A model generated the notes under the pieces. That model saw only the letters and a program-made list of their open reading frames with translations, had not been told where the DNA came from and did not search any database. This document shows, in pieces, positions 49,472 through 58,706 of a stretch of 64,000 nt of DNA; the stretch's first letter is position 1; every line of letters begins with the position of its first letter. Both the position numbers and the translations under genes were made by a program. Source of the DNA: Hydrogenimonas sp. (GTDB taxonomy: Bacteria > Campylobacterota > Campylobacteria > Campylobacterales > Hydrogenimonadaceae); assembly GCA_003945285.1 (NCBI GenBank), contig AP019005.1, forward strand, positions 2,121,747 through 2,185,746. The letters are read 5' to 3'.

Positions 49472-50597
49472 AGATCACTCCTCTCTTTTGATGGTATGCA
49501 AGAACCTTCCTCATCAGCTCTATCCTCTCTTCGAAACTCCTTTTCAGGGCCCTCTCTTTCAGCGTATGGTCGCCGTCCCCGTAGGGGCCGAGTCCATCCA
49601 GGGTCACCACGCCCGCGGAAGCGACAATATTGGCGTCGCTGACACCGCCGCGCATCTCGGTCCCTATCTTCACTCCGGCGATCCGCTCCATCGACTCCAC
49701 AAGCTCCCTCTGCCAGGCGTTCGGCTCCATGACGTCACGCTGAATCGAGCCGCCCAGCCTTGCGGACGTACCCTCTACGTATGAACTGCCTACGATCTCG
49801 TCGAGGGCCGAAAGCAGCCTCTCACGCTCCCTGTTGTCGGCATACCGCAGCTCCAGCAGCAGTTTCGCGTGGGGGCTGATCGTATTGGCGCCTACGCCCC
49901 CCTCCATCCTGCCGACATTGACCGTAGAGCCCTTTTTGAAATCGGTCAGCGAGACGAGCTTCTGAAGTTTCAGCGCCGCCTCCAGGTTGGCGTCGCACCC
50001 CTTGTCGTAGGATGTCCCGGCGTGCGCACCCTTTCCTTCGATCGCTATTTCGAACGTGCCTATCCCCTTGCGGCCAACCACCACCTCCATCTGCGGACCT
50101 GCCGCTTCGAACACGAAGCACTTGTCATACTCTTTCGCCAGATCCCGGGTAAGCTGCCTCGAGTCGTCGCTTCCCGTCTCCTCGTCGCTGACCAGAAGAA
50201 AGTCGATATCCTCGATGCGCCCGAACTCTTCATAGAGACCCCTCAGCGCTTCGAGCGCCACTATATTGCCGCCCTTCATGTCGCACACACCGGGCCCGTA
50301 TACCCACTCTTCATCCTCTTCGAAGCCCTCGAAAGAGCCCGGGGGAAATACCGTATCCAGGTGGCCCAGAAGAAGTATCTTCTCCCTATTCGGCGTTTTT
50401 TCCGAACAGAAGAGCAGATGGTCGCCTATCAACTCCCTTTCGAACCTCTTTCTCTCCAGCCCTATCTCTTCCAGCCACGAGGCGAAGATATCTCCCACTC
50501 TGTCGACGCCCGCTTTGTTATGCGTATATGAGTTGACTCCTACGACCCTCTCCAGCTTCTCTCTCCATCCCATTCCTATACCACCCTTTTGTCTCAT
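49464..50597 (-). CDS. M20 family metallopeptidase (glutamate carboxypeptidase/ArgE-DapE type)
   Basis: The 377-residue protein has the dizinc motifs of M20 enzymes: LLGHLDTVFPP, GPGVCDMKGGN, VSDEETGSDDS with the general-base Glu, and a dimerisation domain starting GKGAHAG. It resembles carboxypeptidase G2-like enzymes that remove C-terminal Glu or hydrolyse short peptides in the cytosol. GGGAAG lies just before the ATG at 50597; ATG at 50573 is an alternative. It is the first gene of the ATP-grasp operon and is divergent from the GGDEF/EAL gene. Confidence 0.9.
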   Translation of the reverse strand: MRQKGGIGMGWREKLERVVGVNSYTHNKAGVDRVGDIFASWLEEIGLERKRFERELIGDHLLFCSEKTPNREKILLLGHLDTVFPPGSFEGFEEDEEWVYGPGVCDMKGGNIVALEALRGLYEEFGRIEDIDFLLVSDEETGSDDSRQLTRDLAKEYDKCFVFEAAGPQMEVVVGRKGIGTFEIAIEGKGAHAGTSYDKGCDANLEAALKLQKLVSLTDFKKGSTVNVGRMEGGVGANTISPHAKLLLELRYADNRERERLLSALDEIVGSSYVEGTSARLGGSIQRDVMEPNAWQRELVESMERIAGVKIGTEMRGGVSDANIVASAGVVTLDGLGPYGDGDHTLKERALKRSFEERIELMRKVLAYHQKRGVICG

Positions 50598-50814
50598 CTT
50601 CCCTATTCTATCATCTTGTACTTTAACCGCTCCGGCAAAGTGCCGATATTTTTATAATCTATCAGATACGAACTTCGCGCGACAGTTCTGCTGCATTGCT
50701 AGAGAGTCGGAAAGTTTTACGGCTGAGCTATTTTTTGCTATTATTAATAATCGGGTTCGGTTAAAAACCCAAGTCTATATCACCATTCAACTTTGGAGTG
50801 GGCCAGGGAGTTTT

Positions 50815-53502
50815 ATGGATATGAGAGCACTGGAGATATCCCGACAAGAGATTGAACAGATATCGGCTCTATTCGACATTCAGAACGGAGAGAGCGGAGT
50901 TTCGGGAGAGTTGGCGCGTATAGCGGGCAGATACAGAGAGAGGCTCGCCGGGCTTTTTGCAGAGCAGACGAAGGGGCTGCTTTCAAAAAAGAGGAGAGAG
51001 GAGCTGCCTCGCGGCCTGACGGAGAGTATCGGCAGCTATCTGGCCGACATCTTCGAGAGACGGCTGGATGAGGAGTCCGTTGAAAACCGTATAGCCGTAA
51101 TCTACTCGCTGATGGATGCCGGGTTGAACCTTGAAGAGGTCTGCTCCATATTCTCCTCTCTTTTCAAGGCGGTAACGGAAGCCATTCTATCCGAAGAGTA
51201 CGGCAAAGAGAAGAGTGCACAACTCTGCACGCTGCTCAACCGCATTCAGCTTCTGGAGCTCTCCATAGTCGCCAGGGGTTTCGAACATGAAGAGAGCAAC
51301 AGATACAGGAGATTGGCCCAAACCTACAGAACTGTTCTAGATGCCATGCATGACGGTATGGTTGTAATCAATGCCGATACCGACAAAATCGTGGAGGTGA
51401 ACCGCCGAATAGAGAATATGACTGGTCTCTCAAGAGAGGAGCTTCTCGGCAGCGAAGTATTCATTCTTCACCCTCCCGAGTTCAGAAAAATCGTTACGAG
51501 GACACTGGCGGAAGCGAAAGAGAGAGATTTCGGCCTGATTCCGGAGATATATCTGCTCAACAGCAAAAACGACGAGTATATCCCTGTCGAAGATACATAT
51601 TCACAGTACCGGCTGGATGAAGAGAGGTTCATAGTAAAAGTGGTCAGGGATATTACCGACAGGTTGAGCTCTCAAAAGAAACTTAGCCGCCTCAACAGGC
51701 TCTACAGGGTGCTGAGTGCAGTCAATGAGCAGATTATACGGACCACCTCCAAGGCCGAACTCTACCAGAATATCTGCAGGATAATCGTAGAGGAGGGCGG
51801 GTTCAAATTCGCCTGGATAGCGGAACTGAAAAATGAGTCAGAGGTAGAGCCCGTAGCATACTCCGATACCTCATACTTCTACGAGAACATAAAAGAGGCG
51901 CTGGAGGTATCCGGCAAAAGCGACATAAGCGAAGTGGTAAAGCAGCTCAAGCGTGACGGATACAGAAAGTGCAGGGAGTGTATCAGTAACGGATCCGGCG
52001 AGGAGAAGCTCACGATACCTATCTGGCATGATCGTGAAAAGATAGGAATCCCCCTCCACAGCGGAGCGGAGATAAGGGCCATAATGAAGATATACACGAT
52101 CGAGGCCGATTTTTTCGGTGATGAAGAGATAAGACTTTTCAAAGAGATAGCCGACGATATCTCCTATGCGGTAACCACCCTAGAACACAAAGAGAGGGTA
52201 GAGTTCCTGACCAACTTCGACCTTCTTACCCGGCTCCCGAACCGCCACCTCTTCAAGGCGAGGCTCGATATGGCCGTTCAGAGCGCAAATTACAAAAAAG
52301 AGGTCTTTGCGGCGGTACTTGTAGATATAGATCAGATGCGATACATAAACGACAGTTACGGATTCGGATTCGGGGACAAGCTGGTGATGAAGGTGGCAAG
52401 AGAACTGAAAACCCTCATCCGCCCCCAGGACGAACTGGCCCGCTTCGGCAGCGACGAATTTTCGATTCTCTTTTTCGATATCAAAAACAGGGAGCAGATT
52501 GTGGAGCTGGTAAAAGAGATCTCCGCCATATCCCAACACCCCGTTCAGATAGACGGAGCGGAGATATATATGAGCATCAGCATCGGCGTCGCGCTGTTCC
52601 CGAAAGATTCACACCTGCCGGACGAGATAATAGCTGCCGCGGAGGCGGCTCTGGAGAGGGCAAAAAAACAGGGCGGCAACTGCTACGTATTCTACTCGGA
52701 AGAGATGAACAGCGAAGTGCAGTCGAAAATACGCCTCCAAAACGAACTCTTCAAAGCCTACGAAAACAGCGAATTCGAGCTATATTACCAGCCGCAGATC
52801 TCGAGCGGCTCGAAAAAGATAACGGGTGCCGAAGCACTGATAAGATGGAACCATCCCGAAAGAGGGTTGGTATCTCCCGGTGAGTTCATCCCCATACTGG
52901 AAGAGAGCTCACTCATAGAGAGAGTCGGGGCGTGGATAATAGAAGAGGCGTGCCGGCAGATCAAAAGATGGTCCGAAAACGGCATAAATATTCCGATATC
53001 TATCGCGATCAACATCTCAGCCAAACAGATATCCCGGGACAGTTCGTTCTTCGAGAAACTGCTGGATACAGTGAAAAACTCGGGAATCGACCCCTCTCTT
53101 CTTCATCTGGAGATAACAGAGTCGGTAATAATGGAGAGTCTTCCGCAGATGGAGAGGGGCCTGGCCCTTCTCAAAGAGCACGGAATCCTCTCGGCTATCG
53201 ACGACTTCGGAACGGGCTACTCATCTTTGAGCTATCTCAAGAGGCTGCCCGTCTACGCGCTCAAGATAGACCGCTCTTTCATCAGCGGACTTCCGGAGAA
53301 CGGTGAAGATGCAGCCATAGTCGACGCGATCATAGCGATGGCGAAAAGATTGGAAAAAGAGACTATCGCCGAAGGTGTCGAAAGCGGCGAGCAGCTCAAG
53401 TTCCTGGAGCAGCACGGATGCGACACGATCCAGGGATATCTCTTCGCAAAGCCTATGAGCTCCGGAGATTTCGAGGAGTTTTTCAAAAAATATAAAGTTT
53501 GA
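50815..53502 (+). CDS. GGDEF/EAL protein with globin-sensor-like N-terminus, PAS and GAF domains
   Basis: From the ATG at 50815 (GGGAG four bases upstream) the protein has 895 residues. Residues 1-165 are a helical bundle resembling sensor globins (RLDEESVENRIAVIYSLMDAGLNLEE), but the position of the heme-binding His is occupied by Tyr97/Ser98. PAS (about 170-290) and GAF-like (about 305-455) domains follow, then GGDEF with GSDEF instead of GGDEF, likely inactive, and an EAL domain with EALIRW, EITESV and DDFGTGYSS intact. It should degrade c-di-GMP. The longer open frame upstream is antisense to the M20 gene. Confidence 0.9.
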   Translation: MDMRALEISRQEIEQISALFDIQNGESGVSGELARIAGRYRERLAGLFAEQTKGLLSKKRREELPRGLTESIGSYLADIFERRLDEESVENRIAVIYSLMDAGLNLEEVCSIFSSLFKAVTEAILSEEYGKEKSAQLCTLLNRIQLLELSIVARGFEHEESNRYRRLAQTYRTVLDAMHDGMVVINADTDKIVEVNRRIENMTGLSREELLGSEVFILHPPEFRKIVTRTLAEAKERDFGLIPEIYLLNSKNDEYIPVEDTYSQYRLDEERFIVKVVRDITDRLSSQKKLSRLNRLYRVLSAVNEQIIRTTSKAELYQNICRIIVEEGGFKFAWIAELKNESEVEPVAYSDTSYFYENIKEALEVSGKSDISEVVKQLKRDGYRKCRECISNGSGEEKLTIPIWHDREKIGIPLHSGAEIRAIMKIYTIEADFFGDEEIRLFKEIADDISYAVTTLEHKERVEFLTNFDLLTRLPNRHLFKARLDMAVQSANYKKEVFAAVLVDIDQMRYINDSYGFGFGDKLVMKVARELKTLIRPQDELARFGSDEFSILFFDIKNREQIVELVKEISAISQHPVQIDGAEIYMSISIGVALFPKDSHLPDEIIAAAEAALERAKKQGGNCYVFYSEEMNSEVQSKIRLQNELFKAYENSEFELYYQPQISSGSKKITGAEALIRWNHPERGLVSPGEFIPILEESSLIERVGAWIIEEACRQIKRWSENGINIPISIAINISAKQISRDSSFFEKLLDTVKNSGIDPSLLHLEITESVIMESLPQMERGLALLKEHGILSAIDDFGTGYSSLSYLKRLPVYALKIDRSFISGLPENGEDAAIVDAIIAMAKRLEKETIAEGVESGEQLKFLEQHGCDTIQGYLFAKPMSSGDFEEFFKKYKV

Positions 53503-53526
53503 ACGAAATTTTTCCACTCAAATACC

Positions 53527-53561
53527 CGGGCTGACAAATTTTGCGTAAAGTCAGGTGCCCG
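53527..53561. terminator. Hairpin at the end of convergent GGDEF/EAL and bioC-like genes
   Basis: CGGGCTGAC (53527-53535) pairs with GTCA...GCCCG (53550-53561) across a 14-base loop, with a 3-base bulge. Its right arm includes the bioC-like stop. Position between convergent stops suggests bidirectional termination. Confidence 0.5.
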
Positions 53562-54240
53562 TAACCGCTCTCACCACTTCGAACTCCAGATAGGGAAGTC
53601 TATAGTCCTGCAGAACTTTTTTCGTCTGAGCATAGGTTAGCCGCCGCTTTCCGCCGCTAACCCCGCTGCGTTTTATGTAACGCAACATCGAGAGGCTATC
53701 TTCAAAGTATAGTTCATATCTTAAAATATCAATTTCTGCATCAAAGTTTTTCTCCAAGGCGGCTATCGTCTCCTCTTTGGTGCGTATCGGAGAGCTTATA
53801 CCTGCCGTTTTGTGCAGAGTCTCGAACGTGCCGGAGGTGAATATGGCGAATGCGCTCGGCCTGCCCAGCGCGGCGATGCGCCGAAGTACCAAGTCGAGAT
53901 CTCTGCTCCACTGAAGTGCCGACGAAGAGACCAGCAGGTCGAAATCGCTCTCCGCAAGCCTGCCGAAAAGTTCCGGATCGTCGAAATCCCCTCTCATCTT
54001 TACGACCCCGGGAGCCTCCGGGTGCAGTTCGAGCATCTCGTCGGATATATCTACGGCGAGATACCTGGTGAACGGATGTTCATATGCCCTGAAGAAGCCT
54101 CCGCTGCCGCATCCGAGGTCCACTACTCTCGCGAAGGGCTTCCCTATCTTGCCGGCCAGTGCTTTGGCCACCCGGTCCTGTATGAGGCTGTAGCGCCCGT
54201 AATCAGAGGCGAATCGCCGGAACTCTCTGTGTGGTTGCAT
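53551..54240 (-). CDS. bioC: BioC-like malonyl-ACP O-methyltransferase
   Basis: BioC methylates malonyl-ACP to start pimeloyl synthesis for biotin. The product, about 229 residues from the ATG at 54240, opens with the BioC-like RRFASDYGRYSLIQDRVAKAL, has the SAM loop VVDLGCGSGGFFRAY, LAVDISDEML and LLVSSSALQWSRDL. The Trp-containing post-motif segment favours BioC over other class I methyltransferases. A TTG at 54252 is a second possible start. No other bio genes are in the window. Confidence 0.75.
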   Translation of the reverse strand: MQPHREFRRFASDYGRYSLIQDRVAKALAGKIGKPFARVVDLGCGSGGFFRAYEHPFTRYLAVDISDEMLELHPEAPGVVKMRGDFDDPELFGRLAESDFDLLVSSSALQWSRDLDLVLRRIAALGRPSAFAIFTSGTFETLHKTAGISSPIRTKEETIAALEKNFDAEIDILRYELYFEDSLSMLRYIKRSGVSGGKRRLTYAQTKKVLQDYRLPYLEFEVVRAVTGT

Positions 54241-54258
54241 ATTGACTTTCAATTTGGA

Positions 54259-54264
54259 TATAAT
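54259..54264 (+). promoter_or_regulatory. -10 box facing secG
   Basis: TATAAT in TTGGATATAATATCGCG on the plus strand, about 195 bases before secG. The resulting leader would contain the GC hairpin at 54379-54399. Confidence 0.45.
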
Positions 54265-54378
54265 ATCGCGCTAATTATCCCCAAACTTCCAATAGAGTTT
54301 GCTGAACAGAAGTCGTCGTATACTTAACTCAAGGTTTTTCGGCGCATTTTTCGATATAAAAAGACTTCCGCCCCCAGG

Positions 54379-54399
54379 GGCCGGCTTTGGCGGCCTTTT
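54379..54399 (+). terminator. Terminator-like hairpin in the secG leader
   Basis: GGCCG, loop GCTTTGG, CGGCC, then TTTT. This has the form of an intrinsic terminator on the plus strand, but lies inside the leader of secG rather than after a plus-strand gene. It could be an attenuator for the secG-frr-pyrE run. Confidence 0.5.
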
Positions 54400-54458
54400 G
54401 CGACCCCGCACTACAAAGCCGTAGCAAAAAGAGGTCTGTTAAAGAAGGATTTCATAAA

Positions 54459-54800
54459 ATGATCACCGCTTTGTTTGTTACACAGATTGTTTTGACGGTC
54501 ATACTGACTGTCCTGGTACTGCTTCAGAAGAGCTCCTCCATAGGTCTCGGGGCATACAGCGGCTCCAACGAATCGGTATTCGGTGCCAAAGGGCCGGCCG
54601 GTTTTCTTGTGAAAGCGACGTTCACGGTCGGGCTCGTTTTCGTTCTCAACACCATTGTTCTGGGATACCTCTACAACAAAACCCACAACGAATCGGTGGT
54701 AGATACCATCAAAACCCAGAGCGGGGCCGTCCCCTCCGCACCCGCTCTGCCTACAGCACCTTCGGCTCCGGCCGCTCCGCAGGCTCCGGCGGAAAAATAA
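54459..54800 (+). CDS. secG: Preprotein translocase subunit SecG
   Basis: SecG assists SecYE in moving proteins across the inner membrane. The 113-residue product has two membrane helices (about 4-23 and 50-70), the family loop KSSSIGLGAYSGSNESVFGAKGP between them, and an Ala/Pro-rich tail. ATG at 54459 follows AAGGA; a longer frame starting at 54387 begins within the GC hairpin. First gene of the secG-nodB-frr-pyrE-RDD-MFS run. Confidence 0.93.
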   Translation: MITALFVTQIVLTVILTVLVLLQKSSSIGLGAYSGSNESVFGAKGPAGFLVKATFTVGLVFVLNTIVLGYLYNKTHNESVVDTIKTQSGAVPSAPALPTAPSAPAAPQAPAEK

Positions 54801-55747
54801 TGCGTCCGCTCCTGGGGCTGTGGCTTCTGGCCGTAACCCTCCTGGCCGACGCCCACATATTCGTTTACCACCGCTTCGGCGATACCCGCTACCCCTCTAC
54901 TGATACAACCATAGAAGTTTTGAGAGAGCAGTTCGACTACTTCAGGGAGCACGGCTACGAAGTTGTCCCGCTCAGCCGCCTGGTCGAAGCACTAAGGAAG
55001 GGTGAAAAGATACCCGACAGCTGGGTCGCCCTGACCATAGACGACAGCTTCAGAAGCTTTTACGACAACGGCCTTCCCCTCTTCAGAGAGTACGGATACC
55101 CCTTCACCCTCTTCGTATACACCCGCGGCACCGAAAACGGCTACGGGGACTACATGAGCTGGGAGCAGATAAGAGAGAGCATGAGATACGGGGAGATAGG
55201 CTTCCACTCCCATACACACCCTCATATGGTCTCCAAGAGTGACGAATTTCTGAAAAAAGATTTCGAAAAAGGGCTCGAGCTGATAGAAAAGAGGCTCGGC
55301 ATGAGACCGCGCTATTTCGCCTACCCCTACGGGGAGTACGACGACCGGGTCAAAGCCCTGGCCGAGAGCTTCGGCTTCGACGCTATTTTCAACCAGAATG
55401 TAGGGGCCGTATCCGAAGAGTCAGACCCCATGGATCTCGACAGAATCGCACTTACAGGAGATCCCGACCTGAAGCAGAAACTGAAAATAGAATTTCTGAA
55501 GGCCGAGTGGCTGGAGCCGAAAGAGTGGCCCGAAGGAGGAGTGGTCGAAAGGGTCCGCATAAAAACATCCGATAAGAGAGCGAAGAGAGGGTGGCTCTAC
55601 CTCACCGGCTACGGCTGGCAAAGAGTCGAGCTGAAGGGTGGAGAAGTCGACACCTCTTTGGGTCTTGAACTGAAAAACCGCAGAAGCCGTCTCATTTTAA
55701 AGCTTGAAAAAGATAGAATATCGACAAAAATATTGGTTAAACCGTAA
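54800..55747 (+). CDS. Secreted polysaccharide deacetylase (NodB family)
   Basis: The 315-residue protein has a signal peptide (1-18) and a NodB homology domain with [12 protein letters not shown] (catalytic Asp pair) and HSHTHPHM (metal His residues), plus [11 protein letters not shown]. Family members remove N- or O-acetyl groups from surface glycans in the periplasm. The C-terminal 70 residues form a beta-rich add-on. It overlaps secG by one base (TAATG) and is 10 bases before frr. Confidence 0.9.
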   Translation: MRPLLGLWLLAVTLLADAHIFVYHRFGDTRYPSTDTTIEVLREQFDYFREHGYEVVPLSRLVEALRKGEKIPDSWVALTIDDSFRSFYDNGLPLFREYGYPFTLFVYTRGTENGYGDYMSWEQIRESMRYGEIGFHSHTHPHMVSKSDEFLKKDFEKGLELIEKRLGMRPRYFAYPYGEYDDRVKALAESFGFDAIFNQNVGAVSEESDPMDLDRIALTGDPDLKQKLKIEFLKAEWLEPKEWPEGGVVERVRIKTSDKRAKRGWLYLTGYGWQRVELKGGEVDTSLGLELKNRRSRLILKLEKDRISTKILVKP

Positions 55748-55757
55748 GGAGAGAGTT

Positions 55758-56321
55758 ATGGAAGAGCTTAACGAAGTTTACGAATATGCAAGAGAGCATA
55801 TGGAAAAGAGCCTCGAGGTTCTTAAAAAAGATTTTTCCACGATAAGAACCGGACGCGTTTCGACACACATCGTCGACAACATAAAGGTAGACTACTACGG
55901 CACCCCGACACCTCTGAACCAGGTGGGAAGCGTCATAGCCACGGATGCACAGACGATAACCATAAGCCCCTGGGAGAAGAACCTGCTTCCCGAGATAGAG
56001 CACGCCATACAGCAGGCAAACATAGGAGTAAACCCCAACAACGACGGCGAAACCATAAAACTCTTCTTCCCGCCGATGACGGTCGAACAGCGCCAGGAGA
56101 GCGCCAAGCAGGCCAAGGCGATGGGCGAGAAGGCGAAAGTGGCCATCAGAAACATACGCCGTGACGCCAACGACAAGATAAAGAGACTCGCAAAAGAGAA
56201 AGTGATAACCGAAGATGAAGAGAAGAGGGGACACGATCAGATTCAGAAGATCACCGACGAATATGTCAAGAAGGTCGACGAGCTTGTAAAAGCCAAAGAA
56301 GCGGAAGTACTGAAGGTCTGA
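55758..56321 (+). CDS. frr: Ribosome recycling factor
   Basis: RRF splits the ribosome after release, with EF-G. The 187-residue product has the family segments [26 protein letters not shown], and [22 protein letters not shown] at 55758 follows TAAGGAGAGAG; the upstream in-frame ATG at 55704 lies within the deacetylase gene and would add 18 residues foreign to the family. pyrE begins 2 bases after its stop. Confidence 0.96.
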   Translation: MEELNEVYEYAREHMEKSLEVLKKDFSTIRTGRVSTHIVDNIKVDYYGTPTPLNQVGSVIATDAQTITISPWEKNLLPEIEHAIQQANIGVNPNNDGETIKLFFPPMTVEQRQESAKQAKAMGEKAKVAIRNIRRDANDKIKRLAKEKVITEDEEKRGHDQIQKITDEYVKKVDELVKAKEAEVLKV

Positions 56322-56323
56322 TT

Positions 56324-56932
56324 GTGGATATAAAAAAGATCTATATGGATGCCGATGCGCTTCTGCACGGCCACTTCAAGCTCAGCAGCGGCAACCACTC
56401 CGAGTACTACCTTCAGTCGGCCAAGGTGCTTGAAGACCCCAAAACAGCTGAGCTGCTGGCGAACGAGCTGGCAAAACAGATCAGAGAGTACGGACTCGAG
56501 GTCGATACTGTCTGCTCTCCGGCGATAGGGGGGCTGATCGCCGGGTTCGCACTCGCATCGGCTCTCGGATGCAGATATATCTTCACCGAGCGGGTCGACG
56601 GCAAGATGACCCTTCGAAGAGGGTTCGAAGTGAGCGAAGGCGAAAAGGTGCTCATTTGCGAAGATATCATAACTACAGGCGGCTCGGCCATGGAGGCCGC
56701 CGCCGAGGTTGAACGGCTGGGAGCCGAAGTGGTCGGCTTCGCCGCACTGGCAAACCGCGGTTTCTGCCGACGCGAGGGTAGCGGCATAGAGCGCAAGCCG
56801 AACTGCAGACTCCCCGAGAACAGACCCTTTTTCGCACTGGCGGATTTCGACTTTCCGATGTACCCGCCCGAAGAGTGCCCCATGTGCAAAGCGGGGAGCG
56901 AAGCTGTAAAACCGGGCAGCCGCGGTAACTGA
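56324..56932 (+). CDS. pyrE: Orotate phosphoribosyltransferase
   Basis: PyrE joins orotate and PRPP to form OMP in pyrimidine synthesis. The 202-residue product has the PRPP motif [18 protein letters not shown] and the flexible-loop segment [14 protein letters not shown]. The start is a GTG at 56324 with GAAGG seven bases upstream. Cys residues near the C-terminus (ECPMCKAG) are typical of this longer PyrE subtype. The gap to frr is 2 bases. Confidence 0.95.
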   Translation: MDIKKIYMDADALLHGHFKLSSGNHSEYYLQSAKVLEDPKTAELLANELAKQIREYGLEVDTVCSPAIGGLIAGFALASALGCRYIFTERVDGKMTLRRGFEVSEGEKVLICEDIITTGGSAMEAAAEVERLGAEVVGFAALANRGFCRREGSGIERKPNCRLPENRPFFALADFDFPMYPPEECPMCKAGSEAVKPGSRGN

Positions 56933-56940
56933 GGAGAGAG

Positions 56941-57429
56941 ATGAGCCGCTGGAGAGATGTCAAGCAGGGTAGAGCCGAAACTCCGAAAAAGCGGGAAGAG
57001 AGCCCAAAAGAGGGTCAACACCCCGCCTGCGCACCGGTAGGGCTGCGCCTAAAGGCCTTCCTGACAGACACATTCATGATAACCATGCCGATTCTCTACA
57101 TAATCGTATACCTCATCATGGGGAGCAGAGAGGGGTTCAGGGAGCACCTGGCCGAAGGGTGGTTCTACATCATCGTCGTACATATGGCCATAGTCCTGAT
57201 GCTGTGGAGACTCAAAGCCCAGACTCCCGGTATGAAAGCCTACGACCTGTACCTGGTAGATCCGCAAAACGGCAATGAAAAGCCGGGCTGGCTGAAGTGC
57301 TTTCTGCGCTACGTGATGATGCAGACGGCGATACTTTCTATTTTCGGACTCATACTTCCGTTCATCATGAAAGGGAAAGAGGGGCTCCAGGACCTCGTAT
57401 CCGGAACCTGTATAATCCACAAACCCTAA
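56941..57429 (+). CDS. RDD family membrane protein
   Basis: The 162-residue protein has a charged cytoplasmic start, then the RDD motif region VGLRLKAFLTDTFM and three to four membrane helices, with QTPGMKAYDLYLVDP after the second, as in the family. Some RDD proteins act in ion or metabolite transport, but the role here is unknown. It is 8 bases after pyrE and 15 before the MFS gene. Confidence 0.87.
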   Translation: MSRWRDVKQGRAETPKKREESPKEGQHPACAPVGLRLKAFLTDTFMITMPILYIIVYLIMGSREGFREHLAEGWFYIIVVHMAIVLMLWRLKAQTPGMKAYDLYLVDPQNGNEKPGWLKCFLRYVMMQTAILSIFGLILPFIMKGKEGLQDLVSGTCIIHKP

Positions 57430-57444
57430 AGCGGAGCCGACGGT

Positions 57445-58554
57445 ATGTTTCTGCGAATCTCCGCATTCTACCTCTTCTATTTCGCGATTATCGGCGTATA
57501 TGTCATCTTCTTCCCGAAAGCCCTCCAGATGGCCGGCTACGGCAGCGCAGAGATAGGCCTGCTCCTTTCGGCGGCTCCACTTATGAGGTTCGTAGTCCCA
57601 TTCTTCTTTCTGAAACATGTCAGGCTGGACGAGAAGAGCTTCTCCGTTTCGCTGGCCGTCCTGTCGGCATCGGTTCTTCTCTTCTATCCGGCTCTCGACT
57701 CTTTCTGGCCGCTTCTTGCGGTCAACCTTCTCTTCGGAGCCTCCATAAGCATTTCACTCCCTTTCGTGGAGGCACGCGCACTCGAAATTCTCAGCAGGCA
57801 TATCTACGGCAGGTCGAGACTCTTCGGCTCGATAGGCTTCATGATCATAGCGCTCTGGCTCGGCAAAGTGCTGGAGACTCCGACAGACGCCCTTCACTAC
57901 CTTGCCGCCACGACGATTCTTACCGCCTTGAGCGGTGCTGCGGTAGTCTATATATCCCACGGCGCCGGGGAGAGGAGAGCTCCGTCCGAAAGCGGGGAGA
58001 GCTTCTCCGTTATGCGCTACTGGCCGCTCTGGCTCAGCTTTTTTCTGATGCAGGTAAGCTTCGGCGGCTTCTACAACTTTTTTACCATCTACGAAACGGC
58101 CCACGGTATAAGCCTGGAGATGACCAGCCGGCTCTGGAGCTTCGGAGTGCTTTGCGAAATTGTAATGCTCTACTTCCAGGGCCCCCTCCTGCACAGAAAT
58201 CTTCTTACGGTGCTTAGAGTCACAATATTCGCCACATCACTCAGGTGGCTTCTTCTGTGGCTCTTTCCGGACTCTCTGCCCGTCACCTTTCTGGCACAGA
58301 GTCTCCATGCTCTCAGCTTCGCTCTCTACCACAGTGCGGCCATTACGCTTCTATATACGCTCTATCGCCAAAAAGCGCTGGCGCAGCAGTTTTTCCTCGG
58401 AATTTCTTACGGCCTCGGAGGCTTCGTCGGGGCGATCGTAGCGGGACAGCTATATGGAGAAAACCTCTTTTTGGCCGAATCTCTCATAGCTTTTGCCGCT
58501 TTTTTGATTCTGTTAAAGGAGCGTTCATCCCGGTATAAAAAGTCCGGAGTATAA
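57445..58554 (+). CDS. MFS transporter (HcaT/MFS_1-like)
   Basis: The 369-residue protein has eleven or twelve membrane helices. The first, LFYFAIIGVYVIFFPKALQ, and the loop SRLFGSIGFM resemble the HcaT/nucleoside-permease-like branch of the major facilitator superfamily. The substrate cannot be told. It ends the secG run; a hairpin AATATCGG/CCGATATT begins at the stop (about 58553-58578). Confidence 0.85.
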   Translation: MFLRISAFYLFYFAIIGVYVIFFPKALQMAGYGSAEIGLLLSAAPLMRFVVPFFFLKHVRLDEKSFSVSLAVLSASVLLFYPALDSFWPLLAVNLLFGASISISLPFVEARALEILSRHIYGRSRLFGSIGFMIIALWLGKVLETPTDALHYLAATTILTALSGAAVVYISHGAGERRAPSESGESFSVMRYWPLWLSFFLMQVSFGGFYNFFTIYETAHGISLEMTSRLWSFGVLCEIVMLYFQGPLLHRNLLTVLRVTIFATSLRWLLLWLFPDSLPVTFLAQSLHALSFALYHSAAITLLYTLYRQKALAQQFFLGISYGLGGFVGAIVAGQLYGENLFLAESLIAFAAFLILLKERSSRYKKSGV

Positions 58555-58706
58555 TATCGGGGCGCATTTTGCCGATATTTCATTACAGAACCGACCCGCA
58601 GGCCCAAAAGCCGATGCTACACAGCAAGAGTAACATCGCCGAAATCTGCGATTTCATGGCTCAGGGCGGTTTGGGAGAACACTTAACATCACTCAAAGGA
58701 TAAAAT

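Noticed and set aside
50266-50814. Long N-terminal extension of the GGDEF/EAL frame
   Set aside because: It runs antisense through the M20 gene and the divergent promoter region; the ATG at 50815 has a good ribosome site and starts the recognisable domain.
58553-58578. Hairpin AATATCGG/CCGATATT after the MFS gene as a regulatory element
   Set aside because: Only 8 bp with a large loop and no T run; mentioned in the MFS entry as a possible transcript end, not listed alone.
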